Below, one piece after another: positions 8,073 to 15,787 of a DNA stretch of 37,421 nt (within the stretch, counting starts at the first letter, position 1; each line of letters starts with the position of its first letter). Below the pieces are notes generated by a model. It did no database searches. It was not told where the DNA came from and saw only the letters and a list, made by a program, of their open reading frames with translations. Source of the stretch: an uncultured Clostridia bacterium. GTDB taxonomy: Bacteria; Bacillota; Clostridia; Oscillospirales; CAG-382. A program made the position numbers and the translations under genes. The stretch is taken from assembly GCA_944375955.1 (NCBI GenBank), contig CALWBE010000034.1, positions 1-37,421 of the forward strand. Reading direction: 5' to 3'.

Positions 8073-8303
8073 TTATTTCTTCCTGCGCGACTCAATATAA
8101 TTCATAGCGTCGCGTATGGTTTTGAGTTTTATTATATCTTCATCCGGAATTTCAATGCCAAATTCATTCTCCAAAGCCATAACAATTTCCACTACGTCAA
8201 GCGAATCTGCTCCGAGATCCTCCTGGATATTCGTATCTTCTGTTATATCAGCCGGATCTACCTTAAGATGCTTTGCAAGAATAGCTTTAATTTTTTCAAG
8301 CAT
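8073..8303 (-). CDS. acpP: Acyl carrier protein
   Basis: A 76-residue ACP. The phosphopantetheine attachment serine is Ser34 in GADSLDVVE, followed by the acidic recognition helix (ENEFGIEIPDED). Start ATG 8303 is chosen because GGAGGT lies 7 nt upstream; the open frame extends nine codons further without a ribosome site. No fatty-acid synthesis gene is near; instead it is the first gene of an operon with nifS and nifU. This may be the housekeeping ACP in an unusual location or an ACP dedicated to another process. In mitochondria ACP is a subunit of the cysteine desulfurase complex, which makes the pairing notable. Confidence 0.93.
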   Translation of the reverse strand: MLEKIKAILAKHLKVDPADITEDTNIQEDLGADSLDVVEIVMALENEFGIEIPDEDIIKLKTIRDAMNYIESRRKK

Positions 8304-8376
8304 TTTATTTACCTCCGCAATAATAGTCACTGTAAAAATATAATTTCTACAAAAAAAAACGATACTTTAATAGTTA

Positions 8377-8405
8377 ATTTTACCTCATTGACGAATTTTT
8401 GTCAA
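8377..8405 (-). promoter_or_regulatory. Promoter of acpP-nifS-nifU
   Basis: On the minus strand: TTGACA (8405-8400), 17-nt spacer, TAAAAT (8382-8377). The start point would be near 8370, giving a leader of about 65 nt before acpP. No IscR-type operator was recognised. Confidence 0.75.
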
Positions 8406-8475
8406 GTAGATTATTCCATATATTTTAACAGTTATTAAAATATTGCTGTTTTTACAAGTATTTTACATAAAAGTG

Positions 8476-8504
8476 TTGCGATTTTTACAGGAATGATATA
8501 CAAT
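8476..8504 (+). promoter_or_regulatory. Promoter of the HD-domain/phoP/phoR unit
   Basis: TTGCGA (8476-8481), 17-nt spacer, TACAAT (8499-8504), ending 46 nt before the ATG at 8551. It is divergent from the acpP promoter. The hexamers deviate from consensus by one or two bases each. Confidence 0.55.
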
Positions 8505-8550
8505 CTAAAGGAAAGATAATAATATTAAAAAAAGATAAAGGGAAAGATAA

Positions 8551-9210
8551 ATGATAACTTATGATGAACTCAGAAAAAACGAAAGTATAAAAACATATAT
8601 AAGCGCTGCAGATAAAATACTGAGTGAGATGGGATATACCGAACACAGTTTTGCTCATGTTACAAAGGTGTCGGAAACCGCAGCATATATACTGACGTCT
8701 TTAGGATACAGCAGACATACCGTTGAACTTGCTAAAATAGCCGGATATCTGCATGATATAGGAAATCTTGTAAACCGTATAGACCATTCACAGAGCGGCG
8801 CGGTCATGGCGTTCAGAATTCTGGATAAGCTCGGTATGGAAGCAGAAGATATAGCCGTAATCATCTCAGCGATAGGCAATCACGATGAAGGAACAGGCAT
8901 TGCCGTAAACGCTGAAACAGCAGCTTTGATACTTGCCGACAAAAGCGATGTCCGCCGCAGCAGAGTAAGAAACTCGGATCTTTCAAATTTCGATATACAT
9001 GACAGAGTAAACTATTCTGTTATAAAATCGGATCTCGGACTTGCAGAGGAAAACAAAGTAGTAAGACTTACTCTTGATATAGATACAAAAATAAGCTCGG
9101 TTATGGATTATTTTGAGATATTTTTAGGCCGTATGTCTATGTGCCGCAAGGCAGCAGAAACTCTCGGCCTGCGCTTTAAGCTTGTAATAAACGGACAAAA
9201 TCTTATTTAA
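8551..9210 (+). CDS. HD-domain metal-dependent phosphohydrolase
   Basis: A 219-residue single-domain HD protein. The metal-binding pattern is visible: His36, the His68-Asp69 doublet in GYLHDIGN, further His79 and His111 (GNHDEG), and Asp130 (LADKSDV). Members of this family hydrolyse phosphate esters of nucleotides or cyclic nucleotides; the substrate cannot be told here. The ribosome site GGGAAAG precedes the ATG. It sits 26 nt before a PhoP-type response regulator, so co-transcription with the two-component system is likely and a signalling-nucleotide role is possible (inference). Confidence 0.8.
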   Translation: MITYDELRKNESIKTYISAADKILSEMGYTEHSFAHVTKVSETAAYILTSLGYSRHTVELAKIAGYLHDIGNLVNRIDHSQSGAVMAFRILDKLGMEAEDIAVIISAIGNHDEGTGIAVNAETAALILADKSDVRRSRVRNSDLSNFDIHDRVNYSVIKSDLGLAEENKVVRLTLDIDTKISSVMDYFEIFLGRMSMCRKAAETLGLRFKLVINGQNLI

Positions 9211-9236
9211 ACACTTTAAAGAAGGGAGTTTTAATT

Positions 9237-9917
9237 ATGATATATCTGCTCGAGGATGACGACAATATTCGGGAACTGGTAGTCTATTCACTGTGTAAAA
9301 CCGGAAATGAAGCTGAAGGATTCGGAGTTCCGTCAGAATTTTACGCGGCTTTAAAGAAAAAAATTCCCGATCTTTTGATACTTGATATAATGCTCCCGGA
9401 GGAAAGCGGACTTGATGTTTTAAAAAAACTGAAATCGCGTCCCGATACTGAAAATATTCCTGTTATAATGCTGACTGCCAAAGGAACGGAATTTGATAAA
9501 GTTCGTGCTCTTGATGACGGAGCAGACGATTATATAACAAAGCCCTTCGGAGTCATGGAACTTGTCGCAAGGGTAAAAGCAGTATTGCGCAGAAGCGAGC
9601 AGCATTCGGAAGCAAAAAGCCAGCAGGCTGAATATATCTGCGGGAATCTGTTCGTATCTGTTCCTAAACATACCGTAACCATCTGTGGTGAAGAAATTGC
9701 GCTTACTCACAAGGAATTTGAGCTTCTTTGTTTTCTTCTTGAAAACAGAGGTCGAGTTGCCGACCGCGATATGCTTTTAAACGCCGTCTGGGGTTATGAA
9801 TTTGACGGAGAAAACCGTACAGTGGATGTGCATATAAGAACTTTGAGGCAAAAGCTCGGCGAATGCGGTTCGCTGATAGAAACCGTGAGAGGAGTAGGCT
9901 ATAGGATAAAAGACTGA
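9237..9917 (+). CDS. phoP: OmpR/PhoB-family response regulator
   Basis: A 226-residue response regulator. Residues 1-115 form the receiver with acidic pocket (EDDD at 6-9), phospho-acceptor Asp50 in LILDIMLP, and Lys102 in YITKPF. Residues about 125-226 are a winged-helix DNA-binding domain ending in the typical TVDVHIRTLRQKLGE...VRGVGYR. The ribosome site GAAGGGAG is just upstream. The histidine kinase follows after 83 nt. PhoP/PhoB of phosphate starvation is the closest match by kinase architecture, but no pst or phoU genes are adjacent, so the signal is uncertain and the symbol provisional. Confidence 0.88.
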   Translation: MIYLLEDDDNIRELVVYSLCKTGNEAEGFGVPSEFYAALKKKIPDLLILDIMLPEESGLDVLKKLKSRPDTENIPVIMLTAKGTEFDKVRALDDGADDYITKPFGVMELVARVKAVLRRSEQHSEAKSQQAEYICGNLFVSVPKHTVTICGEEIALTHKEFELLCFLLENRGRVADRDMLLNAVWGYEFDGENRTVDVHIRTLRQKLGECGSLIETVRGVGYRIKD

Positions 9918-10000
9918 GGCTGTATCTTGCGCAATAAAATTAGTCTGCGCACAAATCTGCGGCAATAATTTCAGTGTAAACATAAAAAAGGAGCTTGTCC

Positions 10001-11671
10001 ATGACCGGGAAAATTTTTAAAAGCATATTTTTTGTCACCTTGATTTCTCTTATAATAGCCGCTGTGGCATTTTATGCTGTAGCCTACGGAAATTACCGAA
10101 ACACCACGGAAGACGAGCTTAAGAGAGCTGCGCAATTTGCGGCGGCGGGAACCGAACTTGGCGGGACGGAATATCTTGAGAATCTGGACCGAGATGGGAT
10201 AAGGGTAACACTTGTAGATCCATCGGGCAAAGTTATTTTCGACAATGTTTCAAATAGTTCAGAAATGGGAAATCACATAGGACGCGAAGAAATAGCAGAA
10301 GCTCTCGAAACCGGCGAAGGCTTTGCGAGGCGCAAATCGGAAACAAGCCTTGAAAACACTGCATATTATGCCGTTAAAATTTCCGACGGAAGCGTTTTAA
10401 GAGTTGCAGATACCGTACGATCCGCAATAGATTTTATAATTTCTATGTCCGGGCATTTGATAGCGGTTTTTCTTATAGTAATAGCTGCAGCCGCGCTGCT
10501 GGCATCAAATATAGCGTCCTCGATTGTTCGTCCGATAAGCGGTATAGATCTTTCACATCCGGAGAGACTCGCGAAATATAAAGAATTTGTTCCTGTTGCA
10601 AAAAGGCTTTCCGAGCAAAACCGTCTTATAAGCCGCAAAATGGAGGAACTCAGTTTAAGGCAAACTGAATTTGCGGCAATAACAGACAACATGAGCGAAG
10701 GAATGCTGGTAATAGACAGCGGTGCTGAAATACTGTCATATAATAAAAGTGCCGAAGAAATGCTCGGTTTTAATGAGAATATGCCCAAAAACATAACGGC
10801 AGTCGAAACGGTTCCTGTGCTCCGATCCGCAGTAGCAGACGCCCTTTCAGGCAAAAAATCCGCTCAAACTATAAGATCGGGAGGAAAATATTACAGTGTG
10901 ATTATAAATCCAGTAATACATGAAAACATCGTTGAAGGTGCCGTTGCTATAATTCTTGACGAAACCGAAAAAGAGCAGCGGGAAGCGCTGCGCCGAGAAT
11001 TTACGTCGAATATATCGCACGAGCTTAAAACTCCGCTGACTTCAATATCTGGGTTTGCCGAAATAATAATGGACGGGCTTGCCGACGGAGATGAAAAAAG
11101 ATTTGCAGGTAACATTTATAGGGAAGCGCAGAGACTTATTGTTCTCGTCGGAGATATAATCAAGCTGAATCGTCTGGACGGTGGAGAAATAGTATTTGAC
11201 GAAGAGCCTGTAGATCTCGCAAACATATGCAAAACTGTTGTCGAAAGGTTATCTAACATTGCCGAAAAGGCAGATATATCACTTTCTTTTGAAGGAGAAA
11301 CGGCTCTGGTAAGGGGCAACTCGATAATACTCGAAGAGATGATATATAATCTTGCTGACAACGGCATTAAGTATAATAATCCTGGCGGCAGCGTAAAGCT
11401 TAAGGTATATGAAAACAACATATCGCATGAAGTTTCAGTAAGCTGCGCCGATAACGGAATAGGAATACCCGAAGGTCAAAAAGAACGTATTTTTGAAAGA
11501 TTTTACCGTGTTGACAAAAGCAGATCAAAATCCATCGGAGGCACAGGGCTCGGACTTTCTATCGTAAAGCACGGCGCAACCTGCCATAATGCAAAAATAT
11601 CAGTTTCAAGCCGTGAAAACTTCGGAACAACTGTAACTATTACTTTTCCTCCGATAGAAAACGCAGTATAA
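10001..11671 (+). CDS. phoR: PhoR-like sensor histidine kinase
   Basis: A 556-residue membrane kinase partner of the regulator at 9237. Order: TM1 (about 9-29), extracytoplasmic sensor (30-145), TM2 (150-172), linker, PAS domain (about 222-320), HisKA with phospho-acceptor His340 in SNISHELKTPLT, and HATPase with N box (NLADNGIKYNN), G1 (DNGIGIP), F box (FERFYRVDKSRS) and G2 (GGTGLGLSIVKHG). This layout matches PhoR/WalK-type kinases. ATG 10001 has AAGGAG 7 nt upstream and is preferred to TTG 9995. No accessory PstSCAB-PhoU genes are present, so phosphate sensing is likely but not shown. Confidence 0.88.
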   Translation: MTGKIFKSIFFVTLISLIIAAVAFYAVAYGNYRNTTEDELKRAAQFAAAGTELGGTEYLENLDRDGIRVTLVDPSGKVIFDNVSNSSEMGNHIGREEIAEALETGEGFARRKSETSLENTAYYAVKISDGSVLRVADTVRSAIDFIISMSGHLIAVFLIVIAAAALLASNIASSIVRPISGIDLSHPERLAKYKEFVPVAKRLSEQNRLISRKMEELSLRQTEFAAITDNMSEGMLVIDSGAEILSYNKSAEEMLGFNENMPKNITAVETVPVLRSAVADALSGKKSAQTIRSGGKYYSVIINPVIHENIVEGAVAIILDETEKEQREALRREFTSNISHELKTPLTSISGFAEIIMDGLADGDEKRFAGNIYREAQRLIVLVGDIIKLNRLDGGEIVFDEEPVDLANICKTVVERLSNIAEKADISLSFEGETALVRGNSIILEEMIYNLADNGIKYNNPGGSVKLKVYENNISHEVSVSCADNGIGIPEGQKERIFERFYRVDKSRSKSIGGTGLGLSIVKHGATCHNAKISVSSRENFGTTVTITFPPIENAV

Positions 11672-11800
11672 CGATATTAAAATATCATTATAGTTATAAA
11701 AAACAGCATTTTGTATTTAGTGATTTTTTCCTAATTTTTAACCGGTAATGGAATATCACCCGCAGATAAATAAAATAAGCAACATAAAAAATAAAATTAG

Positions 11801-11836
11801 AAAGTGCGCACCAAAGACAGTGCGCACTTTTATATT
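11801..11836. terminator. Terminator between phoR and cdd
   Basis: AAAGTGCGCA (11801-11810) pairs perfectly with TGCGCACTTT (11821-11830) around a 10-nt loop, with T/A-rich flanks on both sides. It lies between converging phoR and cdd and could serve both. The rest of the 212-nt gap shows nothing further. Confidence 0.75.
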
Positions 11837-11883
11837 ACATATCAAAATAAACAATACCTCAAAGGCATTTCAAACTTAAAAAT

Positions 11884-12300
11884 CTATTCTGTAAAATTGT
11901 CCGACCCGAAAGAAAAGGGAAGCAAATCCGAAAGAGTATATTCTTCAAATTCAGTGCCCTCATTATTTTTCACCGAAAGGACAAGAAAATTTTCGCTGCA
12001 GAATTCCGCCATAACCTGACGGCAGACTCCGCATGGCGTGCATATACCGGAAATATTTCCGTTTTTCACTCCGGCAACCGCTATGCATTCAAAATTTCTT
12101 TCTCCGGCGTTTATCGCTGAAAAAAAGGCGTTTCTTTCGGCACATACTGTCGGAGAAAATGAAGCGTTCTCTATATTGCACCCGGTATATATCTTTCCCG
12201 AAGCGGCAAGAAGAGCCGCCCCTACTTTAAAGCCCGAATATGGGGCATATGCATTTTCAGCAGCTTTTACCGCAAGCTTTGCAAGCATGTTTTTGTCCAT
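11884..12300 (-). CDS. cdd: Cytidine deaminase
   Basis: A 138-residue homotetrameric-type zinc cytidine deaminase converting cytidine/deoxycytidine to uridine/deoxyuridine. Zinc and catalytic residues are visible: Cys53 and Glu55 in TVCAERNAFF, and Cys90/Cys93 in TPCGVCRQ. FKVGAALL and GCNIENASFSP are typical substrate-site segments. Two starts are possible: ATG 12300 (used here) and TTG 12306, which is nearer the GGAGG. It is the last gene of the deo operon, feeding deoxyuridine into nucleoside phosphorolysis. A 7-bp tandem repeat lies between it and deoB. Confidence 0.93.
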   Translation of the reverse strand: MDKNMLAKLAVKAAENAYAPYSGFKVGAALLAASGKIYTGCNIENASFSPTVCAERNAFFSAINAGERNFECIAVAGVKNGNISGICTPCGVCRQVMAEFCSENFLVLSVKNNEGTEFEEYTLSDLLPFSFGSDNFTE

Positions 12301-12336
12301 TTGCAAACCAGCCTCCGTTTTTATTATCGCATATCA

Positions 12337-12371
12337 TTTACTATTTACTATTTACTATTTACTATTTATTA
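12337..12371. repeat. 7-bp tandem repeat between deoB and cdd
   Basis: Four exact copies of TTTACTA (12337-12364) followed by a one-mismatch copy TTTATTA (12365-12371). It occupies the gap between the deoB stop and the cdd ribosome site, so copy-number change would alter intergenic spacing. Seen directly; any effect is inferred. Confidence 0.85.
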
Positions 12372-12372
12372 T

Positions 12373-13551
12373 TTACATAATCTCTTTAATAAAGCTTTTA
12401 CCTGCACATTTAAAATCTATTCCTAAATATTCAGCTATACTTGCCGCAATATCAGAGAAAGTGCTTCTCGTTCCCAAATTAACCGGTTTTATTTCTTTGC
12501 CGAAAACCAGCAAGGGAACATATTCGCGTGTATGGTCTGTGTGAGAATCTCCCGGATCACATCCATGATCTGCGCTTATCATAAGTATATCGCCGTCTTT
12601 CATATTTTGGACAAGCACAGGCAAGCGTCTGTCAAACTCAGACATTGCCGAAGCATAGCCGTCGATATCCTGGCGGTGACCATACAACATATCAAAATCA
12701 ACAAGATTTATAAAACAAAGTCCTTCAAAATCCTCTGTCAATATATTTTCCGCTGTATCCATTCCCTCTTTGTTAGAGTGGGTAGGATAAAAATCAGTTA
12801 TTCCCCTTCCGGCAAATATATCTTTTATCTTTCCTACAGCTATAACACTTTTGCCGGCGCTTTTTATGGCGTCAAGAACTGTCGGAGCCGTAGGTGCAAG
12901 TGAAAAATCACGCCTGTTTGAAGTGCGCACAAAATTTCCGCATGTTCCGGTGAAAGGCCGTGCGATTATTCTTCCTACAGCATCTTTTCCTTGAAATATC
13001 TCACGAGCCGCCATACAGTATGAATACAGTTTTTCAACAGGCACAATATCTTCATGAGCCGCTATCTGGCACACGCTGTCAGCCGAAGTATAAACTATAA
13101 GCTTTCCGGTTTCAATATGCTCTTTGCCGTAATCTCGTATAACTTCGGTTCCTGAATACGGCTTATTGCACAAAATACCCCTTCCGGTAGCTTCCGACAG
13201 CTTATCGATAAGATATTTAGGAAATCCTTGAGGATATGTCGGAAACGGCGATTCTGAAATTATGCCCGCTATTTCCCAGTGACCTACAGTCGTATCTTTG
13301 CCGCGGGATTTTTCGGATAATCTTCCTACCGCGGCAGCCGGCATATTTTCTGAATTTTCATATTCGTGTATGCAATCGACGCCGTCTATTCTTCCGAGAC
13401 CTGCTTTTGCAAGATTATCGCATTTAAAATTCGGCGACTGTGCTATTCTTTTTAAAGTATTACAGTCATGATCTCCGAAATCTGCGGCGTCAGGCATGGC
13501 GCCTATTCCGAAAGAATCAAGAATTATAAGGAAAACACGTTTACTTTTCAT
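12373..13551 (-). CDS. deoB: Phosphopentomutase
   Basis: A 392-residue alkaline-phosphatase-superfamily mutase interconverting (deoxy)ribose-1-phosphate and -5-phosphate. Seen: N-terminal metal-binding Asp12 in LIILDSFGIGAMPDA, the KDTTVGHWE segment holding the phospho-threonine, and the C-terminal ISADHGCDPGDSHTDHTREY metal site. ATG 13551 follows AAAAGGAG by 7 nt and overlaps the 3' end of deoD by 11 nt, so translation is coupled. It supplies deoxyribose-5-phosphate to DeoC. Length agrees with the family (about 390-400). Confidence 0.95.
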   Translation of the reverse strand: MKSKRVFLIILDSFGIGAMPDAADFGDHDCNTLKRIAQSPNFKCDNLAKAGLGRIDGVDCIHEYENSENMPAAAVGRLSEKSRGKDTTVGHWEIAGIISESPFPTYPQGFPKYLIDKLSEATGRGILCNKPYSGTEVIRDYGKEHIETGKLIVYTSADSVCQIAAHEDIVPVEKLYSYCMAAREIFQGKDAVGRIIARPFTGTCGNFVRTSNRRDFSLAPTAPTVLDAIKSAGKSVIAVGKIKDIFAGRGITDFYPTHSNKEGMDTAENILTEDFEGLCFINLVDFDMLYGHRQDIDGYASAMSEFDRRLPVLVQNMKDGDILMISADHGCDPGDSHTDHTREYVPLLVFGKEIKPVNLGTRSTFSDIAASIAEYLGIDFKCAGKSFIKEIM

Positions 13552-14305
13552 TTTTTGTCTCCTTTTCAATTGATACGGCAGTTTTTAAGCAAAGCTCTAT
13601 CATATCGGTAAAAGAGTTTTGCCGCTCTTCGGCACTTGTTGCTTCTCCCGTAAGCAAATGATCGGATACCGTACATACCGCAAGAGCGTTTTTACCGCTC
13701 CTTGCCGCATTCATATATAATGCGGCAGCTTCCATTTCAACGGCTAAAATTCCCATTTTGCTCCAAAGTGCCGTTGTCCTTCGGCTTTCCGGCAAATCAT
13801 CTTCGTCATTATAAAATGTGTCAGATGACAAAATTTGACCTACAATATATGAAAGTTTCATATTCTCCGCAGTTTCGGCACACCTCTTTAATAATTTATA
13901 GCTGCATACCGCCGAATAGTTTCCAGGCAATCCGTACTGATGAGCAAAATTTCCGTTTGTGGACGCTCCCATGCCGAGTACTATATCCCTTAAAGCTACC
14001 TTTTCCGACATTCCCCCTGCAGAACCGGCACGTATAATGTTTTCAACTCCGAAAAAATTATACAGCTCATACGAGTATATTCCGATAGACGGCATTCCCA
14101 TTCCGCTTGCCATTACGGATATTCTCACACCGTCATATTTTCCCGTATAACCTTGTATTCCGCGAACGTTATTTATTAGCCTTGCGCCTTCAAGATAGTT
14201 TTCCGCTATAAATTTCGACCTCAGCGGATCTCCAGGCATTATGACCGTGGAAGCAAAATCCTCCGGACAAGCGTTAATATGAGGCGTAGGATAAAGTTTT
14301 TTCAT
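13541..14305 (-). CDS. deoD: Purine-nucleoside phosphorylase (DeoD type)
   Basis: A 254-residue hexameric-type nucleoside phosphorylase splitting (deoxy)purine nucleosides into base and (deoxy)ribose-1-phosphate. Seen: MPGDPLRSKFIAENYL near residues 23-38 (phosphate binding), IIRAGSAGGM and the VEMEAAALYMNA segment of the nucleoside site, and SDHLLTGE near the C-terminus. GGGAGG lies 7 nt before the ATG. It overlaps deoB by 11 nt. It is slightly longer than E. coli DeoD (about 239) but of the same class; a uridine phosphorylase is the main alternative and is less likely. Confidence 0.92.
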   Translation of the reverse strand: MKKLYPTPHINACPEDFASTVIMPGDPLRSKFIAENYLEGARLINNVRGIQGYTGKYDGVRISVMASGMGMPSIGIYSYELYNFFGVENIIRAGSAGGMSEKVALRDIVLGMGASTNGNFAHQYGLPGNYSAVCSYKLLKRCAETAENMKLSYIVGQILSSDTFYNDEDDLPESRRTTALWSKMGILAVEMEAAALYMNAARSGKNALAVCTVSDHLLTGEATSAEERQNSFTDMIELCLKTAVSIEKETKNEK

Positions 14306-14404
14306 ATATCGTCCTCCCTTTCAGATATGTTAATGTTTAGGCTCTTAAACAATCAAACACGTAATTTTTCAATTATATGTTTTACTTTTTGCATAATAAT
14401 ATAA

Positions 14405-15085
14405 TCAGTTTTCAGTATATCCATATCCCATTTCTTTTATTATTTTTACTATTCTGCTTGTACCCAAGCGTGAAGCTCCCAACTCTATAAAATCTCTTGC
14501 ATCATCAAGTGAAGATATCCCGCCGGCGGCTTTTATCTTTATATCCGACGATATATTTTCAGAAAACAGCTTTATGTCTTCCCGTGTTGCCCCTCCCGTA
14601 GAAAATCCTGTAGAGGTTTTAATAAAATCAGCTCCCGACTCGGATACTATATGGCATGCGGTTATTTTTTCCTCTTGAGTCAAAAGACAAGTCTCGACAA
14701 TTACTTTTAATATTTTTTCTCCGCATACACGCTTTACTGACTTTATCTCGTCAAGAATCATTTCATATTTTTTATCCTTCATCATTCCGAGGTTTATTAC
14801 CATATCTATTTCAGCTGCACCGCGCGATAACGCGTCTTCGGTCTCAAAGCACTTTACTTCTTTCGTCGCATATCCGTTAGGAAAGCCTATTACCGTACAG
14901 ACAGGCAGTCTGCCGTTAAGATATTCTGCCGCTCTCCTTACAAATGACGGAGGAATGCATACGGAGGCAGTACGGAATTTTATTCCGTCGTCGCACAGCG
15001 CGCGTATTTCTTCCCATACGGTGCAGGGCGAAAGAAGTGTGTGATCAACCTTTGATAAAATTTCCCTAATAAATTCCTTTTCCAT
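14405..15085 (-). CDS. deoC: Deoxyribose-phosphate aldolase
   Basis: A 226-residue class I aldolase cleaving 2-deoxyribose-5-phosphate into glyceraldehyde-3-phosphate and acetaldehyde. The Schiff-base Lys156 in DFIKTSTGF, proton-relay Lys185 in IKAAGGI and Asp94 in EIDMVINLG are all present. Ribosome site AGGAG precedes ATG 15085. It is first in the deoC-deoD-deoB-cdd operon, 99 nt before deoD. No deoR-type regulator or nucleoside transporter is adjacent, and I could not identify a convincing promoter in the AT-rich 15086-15180 stretch. Confidence 0.95.
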   Translation of the reverse strand: MEKEFIREILSKVDHTLLSPCTVWEEIRALCDDGIKFRTASVCIPPSFVRRAAEYLNGRLPVCTVIGFPNGYATKEVKCFETEDALSRGAAEIDMVINLGMMKDKKYEMILDEIKSVKRVCGEKILKVIVETCLLTQEEKITACHIVSESGADFIKTSTGFSTGGATREDIKLFSENISSDIKIKAAGGISSLDDARDFIELGASRLGTSRIVKIIKEMGYGYTEN

Positions 15086-15231
15086 ATAGGCACTCCTATT
15101 TATGTTATAAGAGATTTTTATTATATCTATATTTTACCATAAACTTTACAGAAAATAAACCGTAATAAAAAAATATTGCGCAGCATAATATTTTTTTTGC
15201 AAAAATCTTCCAGAAAAGGCCGCATACGAAA

Positions 15232-15265
15232 AAATAAAACGGAGCGGTTTTTTATGTCGCTCCGT
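15232..15265 (-). terminator. Intrinsic terminator of the stalk-domain gene
   Basis: On the minus strand ACGGAGCG (15265-15258) pairs with CGCTCCGT (15246-15239), followed by TTTATTTTTT. It lies about 57 nt beyond the final stop of the decayed C-terminal domain, marking the original end of that gene. Confidence 0.8.
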
Positions 15266-15321
15266 ATAGAATATTAAATTATAAAATCAATTCTGTTTTT
15301 AATTTTAATAGAATAATTACA

Positions 15322-15787
15322 TCAGCTATATGTATATCCGAAATCTTTTGTAATAGTGTTGCATCTTCCGTTCTCTACTTCAATTATTGAAGTGGCAACA
15401 CTTTTGAACCTATAGCCAGTTTTAAGGATTCCATATCTTAATCAGAAAAATACTTTCCAAACTCTTCGTCAATCTCATCGTTACATCCGTCTGCATCATT
15501 GAATCTGGCACTTGAAGTTGTATTTTTTGATATTACAACACATCTGTATTGCCTACCGGAACTCTATCTCCAAAATCAAATCTATAATATCTGTAACATT
15601 GAGTAACAATAATGCAGCTGTCATATGTTCCTCTGACCAGCAGTACAGCCAAAAAATTATTATAATTTCTCACATTGTCATTTTCCGGAATAAGCATTAC
15701 TTTTGTGCCGTCATCTCCCCTTTTGCCTAAGACTTTATTGTATTTCCAGGTTATTTCACCTTTGACTTGTCCAAAGCCGTGTGCGTT
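15322..15787 (-). pseudogene. Decayed C-terminal domain of the upstream surface protein
   Basis: Reading on past the stop of the 15788-16753 gene in the same frame gives 84 sense codons (NAHGFGQVKGEITWKYN at the start, then KVMLIPENDN) up to a TAA at 15533-15535. Sense then continues in another frame from about 15539 (VVISKNTTSSARFNDADG) to a TAA at 15438-15440, continues past it (MESLKLAIG), shifts again near 15405 and ends as FKSVATSIIEV...ITKDFGYTYS at a TGA (15322-15324). The text is coherent protein broken by two nonsense and two frameshift lesions. I recall similar ITWQYN...DFG tails on clostridial surface proteins but cannot name a domain. The 15266-15321 spacer is empty. Confidence 0.8.

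Noticed and set aside
15165..15200. AATATT...AATATT hairpin upstream of deoC
   Set aside because: The stem is purely A-T and palindromic hexamers are frequent in such DNA; not enough to call a terminator or operator.
15512..15730. 72-codon plus-strand reading frame
   Set aside because: It is the antisense of the decayed surface-protein domain, has no ribosome site and no family-like content.
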